Both the position numbers and the translations under genes were made by a program. This document shows positions 8,072 through 15,042 of a DNA stretch of 29,229 nucleotides, in pieces (positions within the stretch are counted from its first letter, which is position 1; each line of letters begins with the position of its first letter). A model generated the notes under the pieces. It worked only from the letters and a program-made list of their open reading frames with translations. It was not told where the DNA came from and did no database searches. Where the stretch lies: positions 1 through 29,229 of the forward strand of contig JAEYRA010000113.1 of the NCBI GenBank assembly GCA_023409755.1. Reading direction: 5' to 3'. The DNA is from Bacillota bacterium (GTDB lineage: Bacteria; Bacillota; Clostridia; Christensenellales; UMGS416).

Positions 8072-8499
8072 CCGAAGCATCTTACATGCAGTTTCACAGC
8101 TCCGGTGTGCCCGACGACGTTCGCTCGCTGGCCTATGTGGGTGACGCGGTCTGCCACCTGTTCGTCCGCCAGTGGCTGGTGGGCGGGGGTGGCAATGTCC
8201 GTGGGCTCACGGCAAAGGCAGCGGCTTGTGCCTGCGCCCGGGGGCAGGCAGCGGCTTACGAGGCCATCGCGCCAGTGCTCACCGAGGAGGAGGACGCGGT
8301 GTTCCGCCGTGGCCGCAATGCCAAGTGCGGCGTGGTGCCCCGCAACGCCGACCCCATCGACTACCGCAAAGCCACCGGCTTTGAAACCCTGATGGGCTGG
8401 CTCTACCTCCACGGCCACCAAGACCGGCTGGAGACATTGCTGCGCCTGTCCTACCACATTGATGGAGGTACCAATGAGTCAGGTCACACTGAAGGTTGA
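8068..8499 (+). CDS. mrnC: Mini-ribonuclease III (MrnC)
   Basis: Mini-RNase III is a homodimeric RNase III catalytic domain without a dsRNA-binding domain that matures 23S rRNA ends. The 143 residues show the RNase III signature LAYVGDAVCHLFVR with catalytic D26, FRRGRNAK (79-86), and TGFETLMGWLYL with the second acidic residue E106. The start is an ATGA overlap with rhaB. The last nine codons overlap thyX by 26 bases in another frame, and the C-terminal tail (DGGTNESGHTEG) looks non-conserved, as if the gene had lost its original stop. In B. subtilis mrnC also lies just before rlmB and rae1, which supports the call. Confidence 0.93.
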   Translation: MTEASYMQFHSSGVPDDVRSLAYVGDAVCHLFVRQWLVGGGGNVRGLTAKAAACACARGQAAAYEAIAPVLTEEEDAVFRRGRNAKCGVVPRNADPIDYRKATGFETLMGWLYLHGHQDRLETLLRLSYHIDGGTNESGHTEG

Positions 8500-9220
8500 A
8501 CTCATTTCCTGCACGCCAAACGCCGAACAGGTGGTGGCGGCAGCGTCCCGCCTGTGCTACTCCGATGCCGACCTCGACGCCCTGCGCCAGGGTGTCGCGG
8601 CCAAGGACCAAACCCGCTTCCTGCAAAAACTGGTGGACATGGGGCATCTCTCACCCATCGAGCACGCCAGCTTCACCTTTGGGGCAGAGGGTGTGTCCCG
8701 GAGCCTGTTGGCACAGATCACCCGCCATCGCATCGCCAGCTTTTCGGTCAAGAGCCAACGTTATGTTGGGATGCAGTCAAGCGATGCCCGGCAAACCTTT
8801 GGCTATGTGGTGCCGCAGGGCGTGCGTGCCCTGGGGCCGGAGGCGGTTGCTGAGTTTGAGGCCCAGATGGCCCAGATTCAGGGTTGGTATGACGGCTGGG
8901 TGGAGAAGCTGGGAACGAAGGGCGAAAACGGTTTTGAGGACGCGCGGTTTGTGCTGCCCAACGCCGCTGAGACAAAAATGATCTTTACCATGAACGCGCG
9001 AGAACTGCACCATTTCTTCACCATCCGCTGCTGCTACCGCGCTCAGTGGGAGATTCGCGAGCTGGCCTGGCAGATGCTGGCGCTGGTGAAGAAGGAGGCC
9101 CCGGGGCTCTTTGCCAAGGCTGGCCCCAGTTGCATCGACGGCCCCTGCCCCGAAGGCAAGATGTCCTGCGGACGCATTTTTGAGGTTCGCAACGAGTACG
9201 AAGAACGATACGGAGTGTAA
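8474..9220 (+). CDS. thyX: Flavin-dependent thymidylate synthase ThyX
   Basis: ThyX makes dTMP from dUMP with methylene-tetrahydrofolate, FAD and NADPH, unrelated to ThyA. The 248-residue protein contains the defining motif RHRIASFSVKSQRY (84-97, pattern RHRxxSxxxxSxRY) and conserved HASFTFGAEGVSRSL before it; the later ETKMIFTMNARELHHFF and RAQWEIRELAW segments belong to the FAD/dUMP-binding core. ATG 8474 has GGAGG (8464-8468) at good spacing inside the end of mrnC. The Cys-containing end (CIDGPCPEGKMSCG) is common in clostridial ThyX. It supplies thymidylate together with the NrdDG reductase encoded downstream. Confidence 0.97.
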   Translation: MSQVTLKVELISCTPNAEQVVAAASRLCYSDADLDALRQGVAAKDQTRFLQKLVDMGHLSPIEHASFTFGAEGVSRSLLAQITRHRIASFSVKSQRYVGMQSSDARQTFGYVVPQGVRALGPEAVAEFEAQMAQIQGWYDGWVEKLGTKGENGFEDARFVLPNAAETKMIFTMNARELHHFFTIRCCYRAQWEIRELAWQMLALVKKEAPGLFAKAGPSCIDGPCPEGKMSCGRIFEVRNEYEERYGV

Positions 9221-9221
9221 C

Positions 9222-9983
9222 ATGCAGAAGGAAACGCAGCAACCCGAAGGAATGCTGGAAGGCAAGAACGCCGTGTGGGAGGCCCTGAAGGCCGAGAAAC
9301 CCATCGAGAAGATACTGCTGGCCAAGACCATCCAGCAGGAGTCGGTGCGCGGCATCACGGGCTTGGCCCGCGCGCGCAAGATCAAGGTGGAGTTCGTGCC
9401 CAAGGAGCGGCTCGATAGTCTCTCCGCCACTGGCAGGCACCAGGGGGTCATCGCGCTGAGCGCGGCGCAGGAGTACGCCGTCTTTGAAGATACCCTTGCC
9501 GCCATCGCCGCTTCGGGCAAGGTGCCGCTTGTGGTGCTGCTCGACGAGGTGCAGGACCCCCATAACTTGGGGGCCATCGTTCGCACGGCGGAGTGTGCCG
9601 GTGCGCAGGCCGTCATCATCCCCCAGCACAACAGCGCCGGGCTCACCCCGGCGGCGGGCCGTGCCTCAGCGGGGGCGGTCGCCCATGTGCCGGTGTGCCG
9701 GGTCGTGAATCTTGTTGCTGCCATGGAGCGGCTGAAGGAGCTGGGCTATTGGGTCGTTGGGGCAGATATGGAAGGCACACTGGCCTACGAGGTGGATTTC
9801 ACCGGCCCCATCGCCCTGGTGGTCGGCGGTGAGGACAAGGGGCTGCGCCGCCTGACCCGCGAAAACTGCGACCACATTGCCCGGCTGCCCATGCTGGGGC
9901 AGCTCAATTCGCTCAACGCCTCGGTGGCGGCAGGGGTGTTGCTCTATGAGGTGGTACGCCAGCGGACGGCGGCCGGCCGATGA
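9222..9983 (+). CDS. rlmB: 23S rRNA (guanosine-2'-O)-methyltransferase, RlmB/TrmH family
   Basis: A SPOUT-class 2'-O-methyltransferase; RlmB methylates G2251 in the 23S P-loop. In 253 residues I see the N-terminal substrate-binding domain (GMLEGKNAVWEAL to about residue 85, including RHQGVIAL) and the knotted SAM domain with the three family motifs: DEVQDPHNLGAIVRTAECAG, VVGGEDKGL, and LNSLNASVAAGVLLYE. ATG 9222 begins one base after the thyX stop, so translation is probably coupled; a longer in-frame opening at 9111 lies inside thyX and is not used. The assignment to RlmB in preference to another TrmH paralogue rests on the neighbours mrnC and rae1. Confidence 0.92.
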   Translation: MQKETQQPEGMLEGKNAVWEALKAEKPIEKILLAKTIQQESVRGITGLARARKIKVEFVPKERLDSLSATGRHQGVIALSAAQEYAVFEDTLAAIAASGKVPLVVLLDEVQDPHNLGAIVRTAECAGAQAVIIPQHNSAGLTPAAGRASAGAVAHVPVCRVVNLVAAMERLKELGYWVVGADMEGTLAYEVDFTGPIALVVGGEDKGLRRLTRENCDHIARLPMLGQLNSLNASVAAGVLLYEVVRQRTAAGR

Positions 9984-10501
9984 CCCGAATCCTGCTGGTG
10001 GATGGCTACAACGTTATCCACGCCTGGCCCGACCTCAATGGCTGGAAGAACGAGGCTGGTTATGACGCAGCGCGCGACGCCCTTATTGCCCGTCTGCAGG
10101 ATTATGCCGGTTATGCTTCCATGCATGTGGTCGTGGTGTTCGACGCGTACCGAAGCGGAAAGCGGAAGCAGACCGTGGAGAACCATCCGGGCATCGATGT
10201 CGTCTACACCGCCAACGGGGAGACCGCCGACCACTACATCGAGCGGGTGGCCGATGAACTCAAGGGCAAGGACTGCGAGCTTTATGTGGCCACCAGCGAC
10301 GCACTGGAGCAGACAATCGTGCTGGGCCGCGGCGCGGTGCGCCTCTCCCCGCGGGAGCTGGCCGAGGACATGGAGCGTGAACGCCTGAGCCACCGGAAGA
10401 AGCGGGACCCTGGCGTGCCTGCCAACGCGCTCATGAACCGGCTGGACACCCGGATGTTGGAACGGCTGGAACGCATGCGCCGGGGCGGCGGGGACGAGTA
10501 A
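9980..10501 (+). CDS. rae1: NYN-domain endoribonuclease Rae1 (YacP)
   Basis: Rae1/YacP is a PIN-like (NYN) endonuclease that in B. subtilis cleaves mRNA in the ribosomal A site. The 173-residue protein starts RILLVDGYNVIHAWP, with the acidic D8 and N11 of the NYN active site, continues with VVVVFDAYRSGKRK and GETADHYIERVADEL, and ends in a charged helix (LDTRMLERLERMRRGG). It overlaps rlmB by four bases (ATGA). The order rlmB-rae1 is widely kept in Firmicutes. A strong terminator follows, closing this operon. Confidence 0.92.
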   Translation: MTRILLVDGYNVIHAWPDLNGWKNEAGYDAARDALIARLQDYAGYASMHVVVVFDAYRSGKRKQTVENHPGIDVVYTANGETADHYIERVADELKGKDCELYVATSDALEQTIVLGRGAVRLSPRELAEDMERERLSHRKKRDPGVPANALMNRLDTRMLERLERMRRGGGDE

Positions 10502-10531
10502 CATTCGCATGTTCAAGTCTGACAGAGTTAT

Positions 10532-10558
10532 AAACCCTCATCGCACGATGAGGGTTTT
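10532..10558 (+). terminator. Rho-independent terminator closing the rae1 operon
   Basis: CCCTCATC (10535-10542) pairs perfectly with GATGAGGG (10547-10554) around GCAC. Three A residues before and TTTT after extend the stem and provide the T-run. Confidence 0.92.
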
Positions 10559-10746
10559 GCGTTTGGGCGCCAATGGGCATGCGATGGGATTGCGGCGTCT
10601 GCGTTCGCCGTGTCTGTGTCCACACCTTTGTTTGGGAAGAGCAGTCTCCCAACGGCTCTCTTCGGTGGTATTTCATGCTGAAAATATTGCTTTTTCGTTT
10701 CACTACGTTCCAGTGGTTTGTATATACAATTGTTAATTAATTAATA
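10559..10746. other. Gene-free regulatory spacer upstream of the LacI-family gene
   Basis: Together with the terminator and promoter, about 335 bases separate rae1 from the regulator gene. It contains no convincing ORF. It holds overlapping inverted repeats (TTGGGA/TCCCAA at 10632-10652 and GAAGAGC/GCTCTCTTC at 10636-10663), which cannot form together, and becomes AT-rich toward the end, with the 12-base perfect palindrome TTGTATATACAA (10718-10729) and a TTAATTAATTAA run (10733-10744). Confidence 0.6.
10718..10729. promoter_or_regulatory. Palindrome TTGTATATACAA, candidate operator
   Basis: A perfect 12-base inverted repeat, 18 bases before the -35 of the LacI-family gene. The sequence is of the type bound by GntR/HutC-family repressors and not the CG-centred sites usual for LacI proteins. 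The binding protein is unknown and no GntR gene is present here. Confidence 0.4.
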
Positions 10747-10776
10747 CTGACAAAACGTGTGAAATTAAGTTACACT
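10747..10776 (+). promoter_or_regulatory. Candidate promoter of the LacI-family regulator
   Basis: -35 CTGACA (10747-10752) and -10 TACACT (10771-10776) with an 18-base spacer. The -10 continues as TACACTTTT, the same nine bases found at the promoter before the alpha-galactosidase. AACGTG occurs at 10755 and 10780 on either side of the -10. Confidence 0.55.
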
Positions 10777-10836
10777 TTTAACGTGCGTTTGTCTATGTTA
10801 TGCTATGGTAAGGGAACGGCAGGAGAGGGGAACACA

Positions 10837-11862
10837 GTGGAACAGAACGGGAAGGTCACCATGCAGATGATTGCCGATCAACTCGGCGTCACCAAGGTGT
10901 CAGTGTCCAAGGCAATCAACAACCAGCCGGGCGTCGGGCCGGAGCTCAAGCGCCGTATTTTGGAAAAGGCACGGGAGCTGGGATATGGCGGTACGTCTCG
11001 TCGTACGTCAACGGCACCGCAGCGGTTGGAGTTTGTCATCAGCAAACGCTTTTTTCTGGAGGATGAGAAGTTCTACTCCATCATTTATTACACCCTGACG
11101 AAGCTTTGCGCCGAGCGGGGCATTCGCCTGTCGCTGAGCGTTGTGGGGACCACTGACGTGGCGAAGCTGGTGCTGCCGCCCAGCCTTTTACTGGAGCGGC
11201 CCGATGGCCTCTTCCTTGGGGGCGACCTGGGCCTTGCTTACAGCGAGGCGCTGGTACAGACGGGGATCCCCGCCGTGTCCATTGACTATTGCCACCCGCA
11301 GCTGCCCATCGATTCGGTGGTCAACGACAACTTTTTTGCGGCCTATTGCGGCACGTCGTACCTCATTGCGCAGGGCCACCGGCAGATTGGTTTTGTGGGG
11401 GACATCGAGCACAGTGCCAGCGTTATGGATCGGTATTTTGGTTACCGCAAGGCCATGTGCGCTGTGAACCTGCCAACGCAGGACGATTGGGTCATCGTCA
11501 ACGATGACGTTGCGGGTGGGTACATCGTGTCCTGCGAGCTTCCCGATCCTTTGCCCACTGCCTTCCTGTGCCACTGCGACATGGCAGCCTACTACTTACT
11601 GCTACGGCTGCAGGCGGCGGGTATTGCAGTGCCCTCCAGGGTGTCGCTGCTGAGCTTTGACAACACCGAGGTCGCGAGAAATTGCGTTCCCATGCTCACA
11701 ACCATCGACATTGACAAGCAACGGATGGCGCAGGTAGCCTTCGACCGGATGTTAAACCGACTGGAGCATCCCGATGATTTGACATCTCGCATTACGCTCG
11801 ATACCAAGCTCATCGTGCGAGACTCCGTGGCGCCGCCACTCATGCCAAAGGAGGCAGTATAA
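10837..11862 (+). CDS. LacI-family transcriptional regulator
   Basis: A 341-residue LacI/GalR-type regulator. The N-terminal helix-turn-helix spans about residues 7-52 (VTMQMIADQLGVTKVSVSKAINNQPGV in shorter pieces: TMQMIADQLG, VSVSKAINNQ), followed by the hinge ILEKARELGYG and a periplasmic-binding-protein-like sensor domain that ends with the typical SLLSFDNTEVARNCVPMLTTIDID. GTG 10837 is chosen because AGGAGAGGGG (10821-10830) sits six bases upstream; the frame is open to 10759 but that region precedes the transcription start proposed here. The nearest target is the alpha-galactosidase 300 bases downstream, so control of alpha-galactoside use, plus autoregulation, is inferred. The ligand is unknown. 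Confidence 0.88.
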   Translation: MEQNGKVTMQMIADQLGVTKVSVSKAINNQPGVGPELKRRILEKARELGYGGTSRRTSTAPQRLEFVISKRFFLEDEKFYSIIYYTLTKLCAERGIRLSLSVVGTTDVAKLVLPPSLLLERPDGLFLGGDLGLAYSEALVQTGIPAVSIDYCHPQLPIDSVVNDNFFAAYCGTSYLIAQGHRQIGFVGDIEHSASVMDRYFGYRKAMCAVNLPTQDDWVIVNDDVAGGYIVSCELPDPLPTAFLCHCDMAAYYLLLRLQAAGIAVPSRVSLLSFDNTEVARNCVPMLTTIDIDKQRMAQVAFDRMLNRLEHPDDLTSRITLDTKLIVRDSVAPPLMPKEAV

Positions 11863-11865
11863 CCG

Positions 11866-12066
11866 ATGCAATGCGGATGCCCGGCTTGCGGGCAGTTAAT
11901 GGCCAAAGTGGAACGGGGGTTGGAGAGTGTGTGCCTCTGCCCAGACTGCGGGACGCAGTGCCGCGCTTGCCTGGGTGGGCAGCGGGGGGCGGACCGGCTG
12001 GTGCGGCGGGGCCTTGCGCCGGAGGATTGGGAGCGCCTGCTGCGTCAGCGGGACGACCAGGATTAG
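11866..12066 (+). CDS. Small zinc-ribbon-like protein
   Basis: A 66-residue ORF directly after the regulator stop, with AAGGAGG (11848-11854) eleven bases before ATG 11866. It has two cysteine groups, C-G-C-P-A-C-G at residues 3-8 and C-L-C-P-D-C-G-T-Q-C-R-A-C at about 23-35, which suggests a zinc ribbon, followed by a charged helical tail (DWERLLRQRDDQD). I do not recognise the family. Placement between the LacI regulator and its presumed target suggests co-transcription with the regulator. It could be a chance ORF, but the RBS and clustered CxxC motifs argue for a gene. Confidence 0.55.
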   Translation: MQCGCPACGQLMAKVERGLESVCLCPDCGTQCRACLGGQRGADRLVRRGLAPEDWERLLRQRDDQD

Positions 12067-12095
12067 CCCTTCTGCCGGTTTTTGCCGCTGAGAGG

Positions 12096-12124
12096 TTGTC
12101 TATTTCAGGCGGATGCGCTACACT
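12096..12124 (+). promoter_or_regulatory. Promoter of the alpha-galactosidase gene
   Basis: -35 TTGTCT (12096-12101) and -10 TACACT (12119-12124), spacer 17. The -10 runs on as TACACTTTT, shared with the promoter of the LacI-family gene, so a common regulator is plausible. Confidence 0.65.
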
Positions 12125-12169
12125 TTTCTGTGTTTCCCATTGAGGGAAGATCGAAACGGAGGGCATGAC

Positions 12170-13465
12170 ATGAAAATTACCTTTATGGGCGCCGGCAGCA
12201 CAGTCTTTGCCAAGAACGTGCTCGGTGACACCATCTTGACCCCAGCGCTGGAGCAGTCCCACATCGCGCTTTTTGACATTGATCCGGTGCGGTTGGACGA
12301 TTCGTACCGGATGCTGCAGAACATCAACCGCAACCATGGCGGCAAGGCTGAGATCGTGGCCTACCACGACAGGAAAGAAGCGCTGCGCGGGGCGAGCTTC
12401 GTCATCAACGCCATCCAGGTAGGTGGCTACGATCCCTGTACCATCACGGATTTTGAGGTTGCCAAGAAGTATGGCCTGCGCCAGACCATCGCCGATACGC
12501 TTGGCATCGGCGGCATCTTCCGGGCACTGCGCACCATCCCGGTGATGCTCGATTTCGCCCGGGACATGGAAGAGGTTTGCCCCAACGCCTGGTTCCTCAA
12601 CTACACCAACCCCATGGCCATGCTGACAGGGGCGATGCTTCGTGGTACGCCCATCAAGACCGTGGGGCTTTGCCACAGCGTGCAGGCCTGTGTGCCACAC
12701 CTGATGCAAGGCCTGAACATGGAGTATGACGACACCGTCCAGTGGAAGATTGCCGGCATCAACCACATGGCTTGGCTGCTGGAGGTCACCCGCAATGGAG
12801 AGGACCTGTACCCGGAGATCAAGAAGCGTGCCTCCGAACGCCAAGAAAAGCACGGCGACATGGTGCGCTATGAGATCATGCGCCAGTTCGGCCACTACGT
12901 GACCGAGTCGAGCGAGCACAACGCCGAGTACATGCCCTACTTCATCAAGAGCAAGTATCCCGAGCTCATTGAGCGTTTCAACATCCCGCTGGACGAGTAC
13001 CCGCGCCGCTGCATCAACCAGATTGAGAGCTGGAAGAAAATGCGTGAGGAACTCGTCAACGATACCGCCCTGCAGCACACCCGCACCCATGAATACGCCA
13101 GTTACATCATGGAGGCGATGGTGACCAACAAGCCCTACAAGATTGGCGGCAACGTGATGAACAACGGCATCATCCCCAACCTGCCGGCCAACGCCTGTGT
13201 GGAAGTGCCCTGCCTGGTGGACGCCAGCGGTGTAACGCCCACCTATGTGGGGGCCTTGCCCGAGCAGCTCGCTGCCCTCAACCGCACTAACATCAACGTG
13301 CAGCTCATGACCATTGAGGCGGCGCTGACCGGTCGGAAGGAAGCCATCTACCAGGCTGCCATGCTGGACCCGCATACCGCTGCAGAGCTGTCACTTGATG
13401 ACATCCGCGCTCTCTGCGACGACCTCATCGAGGCCCATGGCAGCTGGCTGCCCGCCTACCGCTGA
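12170..13465 (+). CDS. melA: Glycoside hydrolase family 4 alpha-galactosidase
   Basis: GH4 enzymes hydrolyse glycosides by an NAD+- and Mn2+-dependent oxidation-elimination mechanism. This 431-residue protein has the N-terminal dinucleotide fold (MKITFMGAGSTVFAKN, GAGS at 7-10), DIDPVRLDDS, NYTNPMAMLT (144-153), and the metal-site motif GLCHSVQ with C168 and H169; CHSV is the variant of alpha-galactosidases such as MelA, as opposed to CDMP of phospho-alpha-glucosidases. GINHMAW supplies the second conserved His (H199). ATG 12170 is placed seven bases after CGGAGG; in-frame sequence farther upstream overlaps the promoter. No transporter or PTS gene is adjacent, so the substrate must enter by a system elsewhere. 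Confidence 0.93.
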   Translation: MKITFMGAGSTVFAKNVLGDTILTPALEQSHIALFDIDPVRLDDSYRMLQNINRNHGGKAEIVAYHDRKEALRGASFVINAIQVGGYDPCTITDFEVAKKYGLRQTIADTLGIGGIFRALRTIPVMLDFARDMEEVCPNAWFLNYTNPMAMLTGAMLRGTPIKTVGLCHSVQACVPHLMQGLNMEYDDTVQWKIAGINHMAWLLEVTRNGEDLYPEIKKRASERQEKHGDMVRYEIMRQFGHYVTESSEHNAEYMPYFIKSKYPELIERFNIPLDEYPRRCINQIESWKKMREELVNDTALQHTRTHEYASYIMEAMVTNKPYKIGGNVMNNGIIPNLPANACVEVPCLVDASGVTPTYVGALPEQLAALNRTNINVQLMTIEAALTGRKEAIYQAAMLDPHTAAELSLDDIRALCDDLIEAHGSWLPAYR

Positions 13466-13481
13466 TGCATCGGAGACGCGC

Positions 13482-14129
13482 ATGAGGAGAAGAATACTTG
13501 CCGCAGGGCTGTGCGCCGCTTTGTTGCTGTCGTTGACGTCCTGCAAAGCCGCAAGCCCAACCACAACTGCAACGGGAGGAACCGACACTGTGAAGAAGAA
13601 CCCAATTGTCACCATGACCATGGCGGATGACAGTCAGATCCTGATTGAACTGTACCCCGATAAGGCCCCCAATACCGTCAACAATTTCATCTCCCTCGTC
13701 AACAGCGGTTTTTACGACGGATTGACGTTCCACCGCATCATTGACGGGTTCATGATTCAGGGCGGCGACCCTGACGGCACCGGTTCCGGCGGCCCCGGCT
13801 ATCAGATCAAGGGCGAGTTCACCGCCAACGGTTTCAAAGGTAACGACATCAAACACGTGGCAGGTGTCCTCTCCATGGCGCGCTCCCGCAGCAACGACTC
13901 GGCTGGCTCCCAATTCTTCCTCATGGTTGGCACGGCGGACTGGCTGGACGGCCAATACGCCGCCTTCGGCAAGGTTGTGGATGACAAGAGCCTGGATGTG
14001 TGCATGAAGCTGGGCAAGGTGAAGACCAAGGGCGACCCCACCAATGCGCCCCTGAACCCGCCGGTGATGAAGTCCGTCACGGTGGACACCTTTGGCGTGG
14101 AATACCCCGACCCGGAGAAGGTCAACTGA
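13482..14129 (+). CDS. Peptidyl-prolyl cis-trans isomerase, cyclophilin-type lipoprotein
   Basis: A 215-residue secreted cyclophilin. The signal peptide (MRRRILAAGLCAALLLSLTSC) ends in a lipobox with Cys21, followed by a Ser/Thr-rich linker and the isomerase domain from about residue 43: LYPDKAPNTVNNFISL, FHRIIDGFMIQGGDPDG, AGVLSMARS, GSQFFLMVG and YAAFGKVVD, which include the catalytic Arg and the substrate-binding Phe/Met/Gln. It would fold exported proteins at the outer face of the membrane. ATG 13482 gives the signal peptide directly; GGAG lies seven bases upstream. It begins 16 bases after melA and may be co-transcribed with it, though function does not suggest a link. A hairpin follows at 14155. 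Confidence 0.92.
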   Translation: MRRRILAAGLCAALLLSLTSCKAASPTTTATGGTDTVKKNPIVTMTMADDSQILIELYPDKAPNTVNNFISLVNSGFYDGLTFHRIIDGFMIQGGDPDGTGSGGPGYQIKGEFTANGFKGNDIKHVAGVLSMARSRSNDSAGSQFFLMVGTADWLDGQYAAFGKVVDDKSLDVCMKLGKVKTKGDPTNAPLNPPVMKSVTVDTFGVEYPDPEKVN

Positions 14130-14154
14130 CAGCAGATCAAAGTGAATAAACGTA

Positions 14155-14188
14155 GAAGCCGCCTAAGCCATGGGCGGCTTCTTCGTTT
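14155..14188 (+). terminator. Terminator after the cyclophilin gene
   Basis: GAAGCCGCC (14155-14163) pairs perfectly with GGCGGCTTC (14173-14181) around a nine-base loop, followed by the modest T-run TTCGTTT. Confidence 0.82.
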
Positions 14189-14436
14189 GAGTATGCGATA
14201 GACCCTGAACGGGGTCGGGTTCACCTATTTGGGTTAGCGCATTGCTCCTTCCATCGGGTTCATCCAGTTGTGCGTTGAATAAAGTTCTACAATTGCCGCC
14301 TGCAGTTGGAAGTGAACACGGCGATCAGGTCGCCGAACGTATCAATTCCCGCTTGACTCAACGGGTCGTGTTCAAATACTGGGGCAGAAGCGATGGAGCA
14401 CCGCCAATAATTCTGAGTATCATCACCCTATTGATA
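14189..14436. other. Spacer between terminator and DUF6273-like gene; possible relic
   Basis: No gene is recognised with confidence. A plus-strand frame from 14242 to 14442 (66 codons; segment AERINSRLTQRVVFKYWGR) reads like protein but has no ribosome binding site and no family I can name; it could be the tail of a decayed gene. A short hairpin GACCC/GGGTC lies near 14200-14216. Composition drifts from GC-rich to AT-rich toward 14430. Confidence 0.35.
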
Positions 14437-15042
14437 TTATAGTTTGAACCACAGAGCGGGACGAACTCCACCTGTACATTTACCATCTGCGATGTTGCCC
14501 TTCAATATATTGTTACCCTGAATACCAATATTACCATCACCATGGATATACACTGCCTTTACATTAAAACGGCCTGGGGTTCGAACCCACCACCACCATA
14601 CTTGCTCTTTATTAGTCTCAAGTCTTGCAACACGCCTTTGGTTGTTTTCATCTTTTCTTTCAAACCAGTATCTTTGGTTTCTTCCTGGATTGAATAATGT
14701 TCTACTGCTATCACCAAAATACAGACACGCTACTTCCTCCATGCTTAATAGAAATATATTATCACGTGTATCTTCACCACCATTTGTTCCATACCATTGA
14801 TTGTCAGAATTTTTGTTGATAACTGGACATATTCTGGATTTTTCATCCGTACAAAATCTGTCATAGAATTCACCGTTCAGGTAACTTCTTAGTGAACAGT
14901 CAGCCCATGTTGTTCCTACATAAGCATTGTGATAAGGACGTTGTTCAATAATATACTCGGTTATCATCAAAGCTCTATCATTTTGTATATCCAGAACTTG
15001 CCAAGTGTAATTGCCAAATGATATCTTTTCGCCTACTCGCAT
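14437..15042 (-). CDS. DUF6273-like domain protein in an AT-rich island
   Basis: A 201-residue protein on the minus strand with a clear ribosome binding site (AGGAGG seven bases before ATG). It starts MRVGEKISFGNYTWQVLDI and ends with WWWWVRTPG...GGVRPALWFKL, the layout of DUF6273 domains, which look like a C-type-lectin/sulfatase-modifying-factor-type fold and are common in gut Firmicutes and phages. There is no signal peptide or membrane segment. Its function is unknown. Base use differs sharply from the neighbours: 19 of 60 bases are G or C at 14641-14700 and 21 of 60 at 14761-14820, against 42 of 60 at 15481-15540. It stands alone, opposite to all nearby genes, which suggests recent acquisition. 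Confidence 0.8.
   Translation of the reverse strand: MRVGEKISFGNYTWQVLDIQNDRALMITEYIIEQRPYHNAYVGTTWADCSLRSYLNGEFYDRFCTDEKSRICPVINKNSDNQWYGTNGGEDTRDNIFLLSMEEVACLYFGDSSRTLFNPGRNQRYWFERKDENNQRRVARLETNKEQVWWWWVRTPGRFNVKAVYIHGDGNIGIQGNNILKGNIADGKCTGGVRPALWFKL

Noticed and set aside
11840..13375. A 511-codon minus-strand frame opposite the alpha-galactosidase
   Set aside because: Antisense shadow of a well-supported GH4 gene.
14577..14588. GGGTTCGAACCC, like a tRNA T-arm
   Set aside because: It lies inside the coding sequence of the DUF6273-like protein (WWVRTPGRF region) and no cloverleaf can be built around it.
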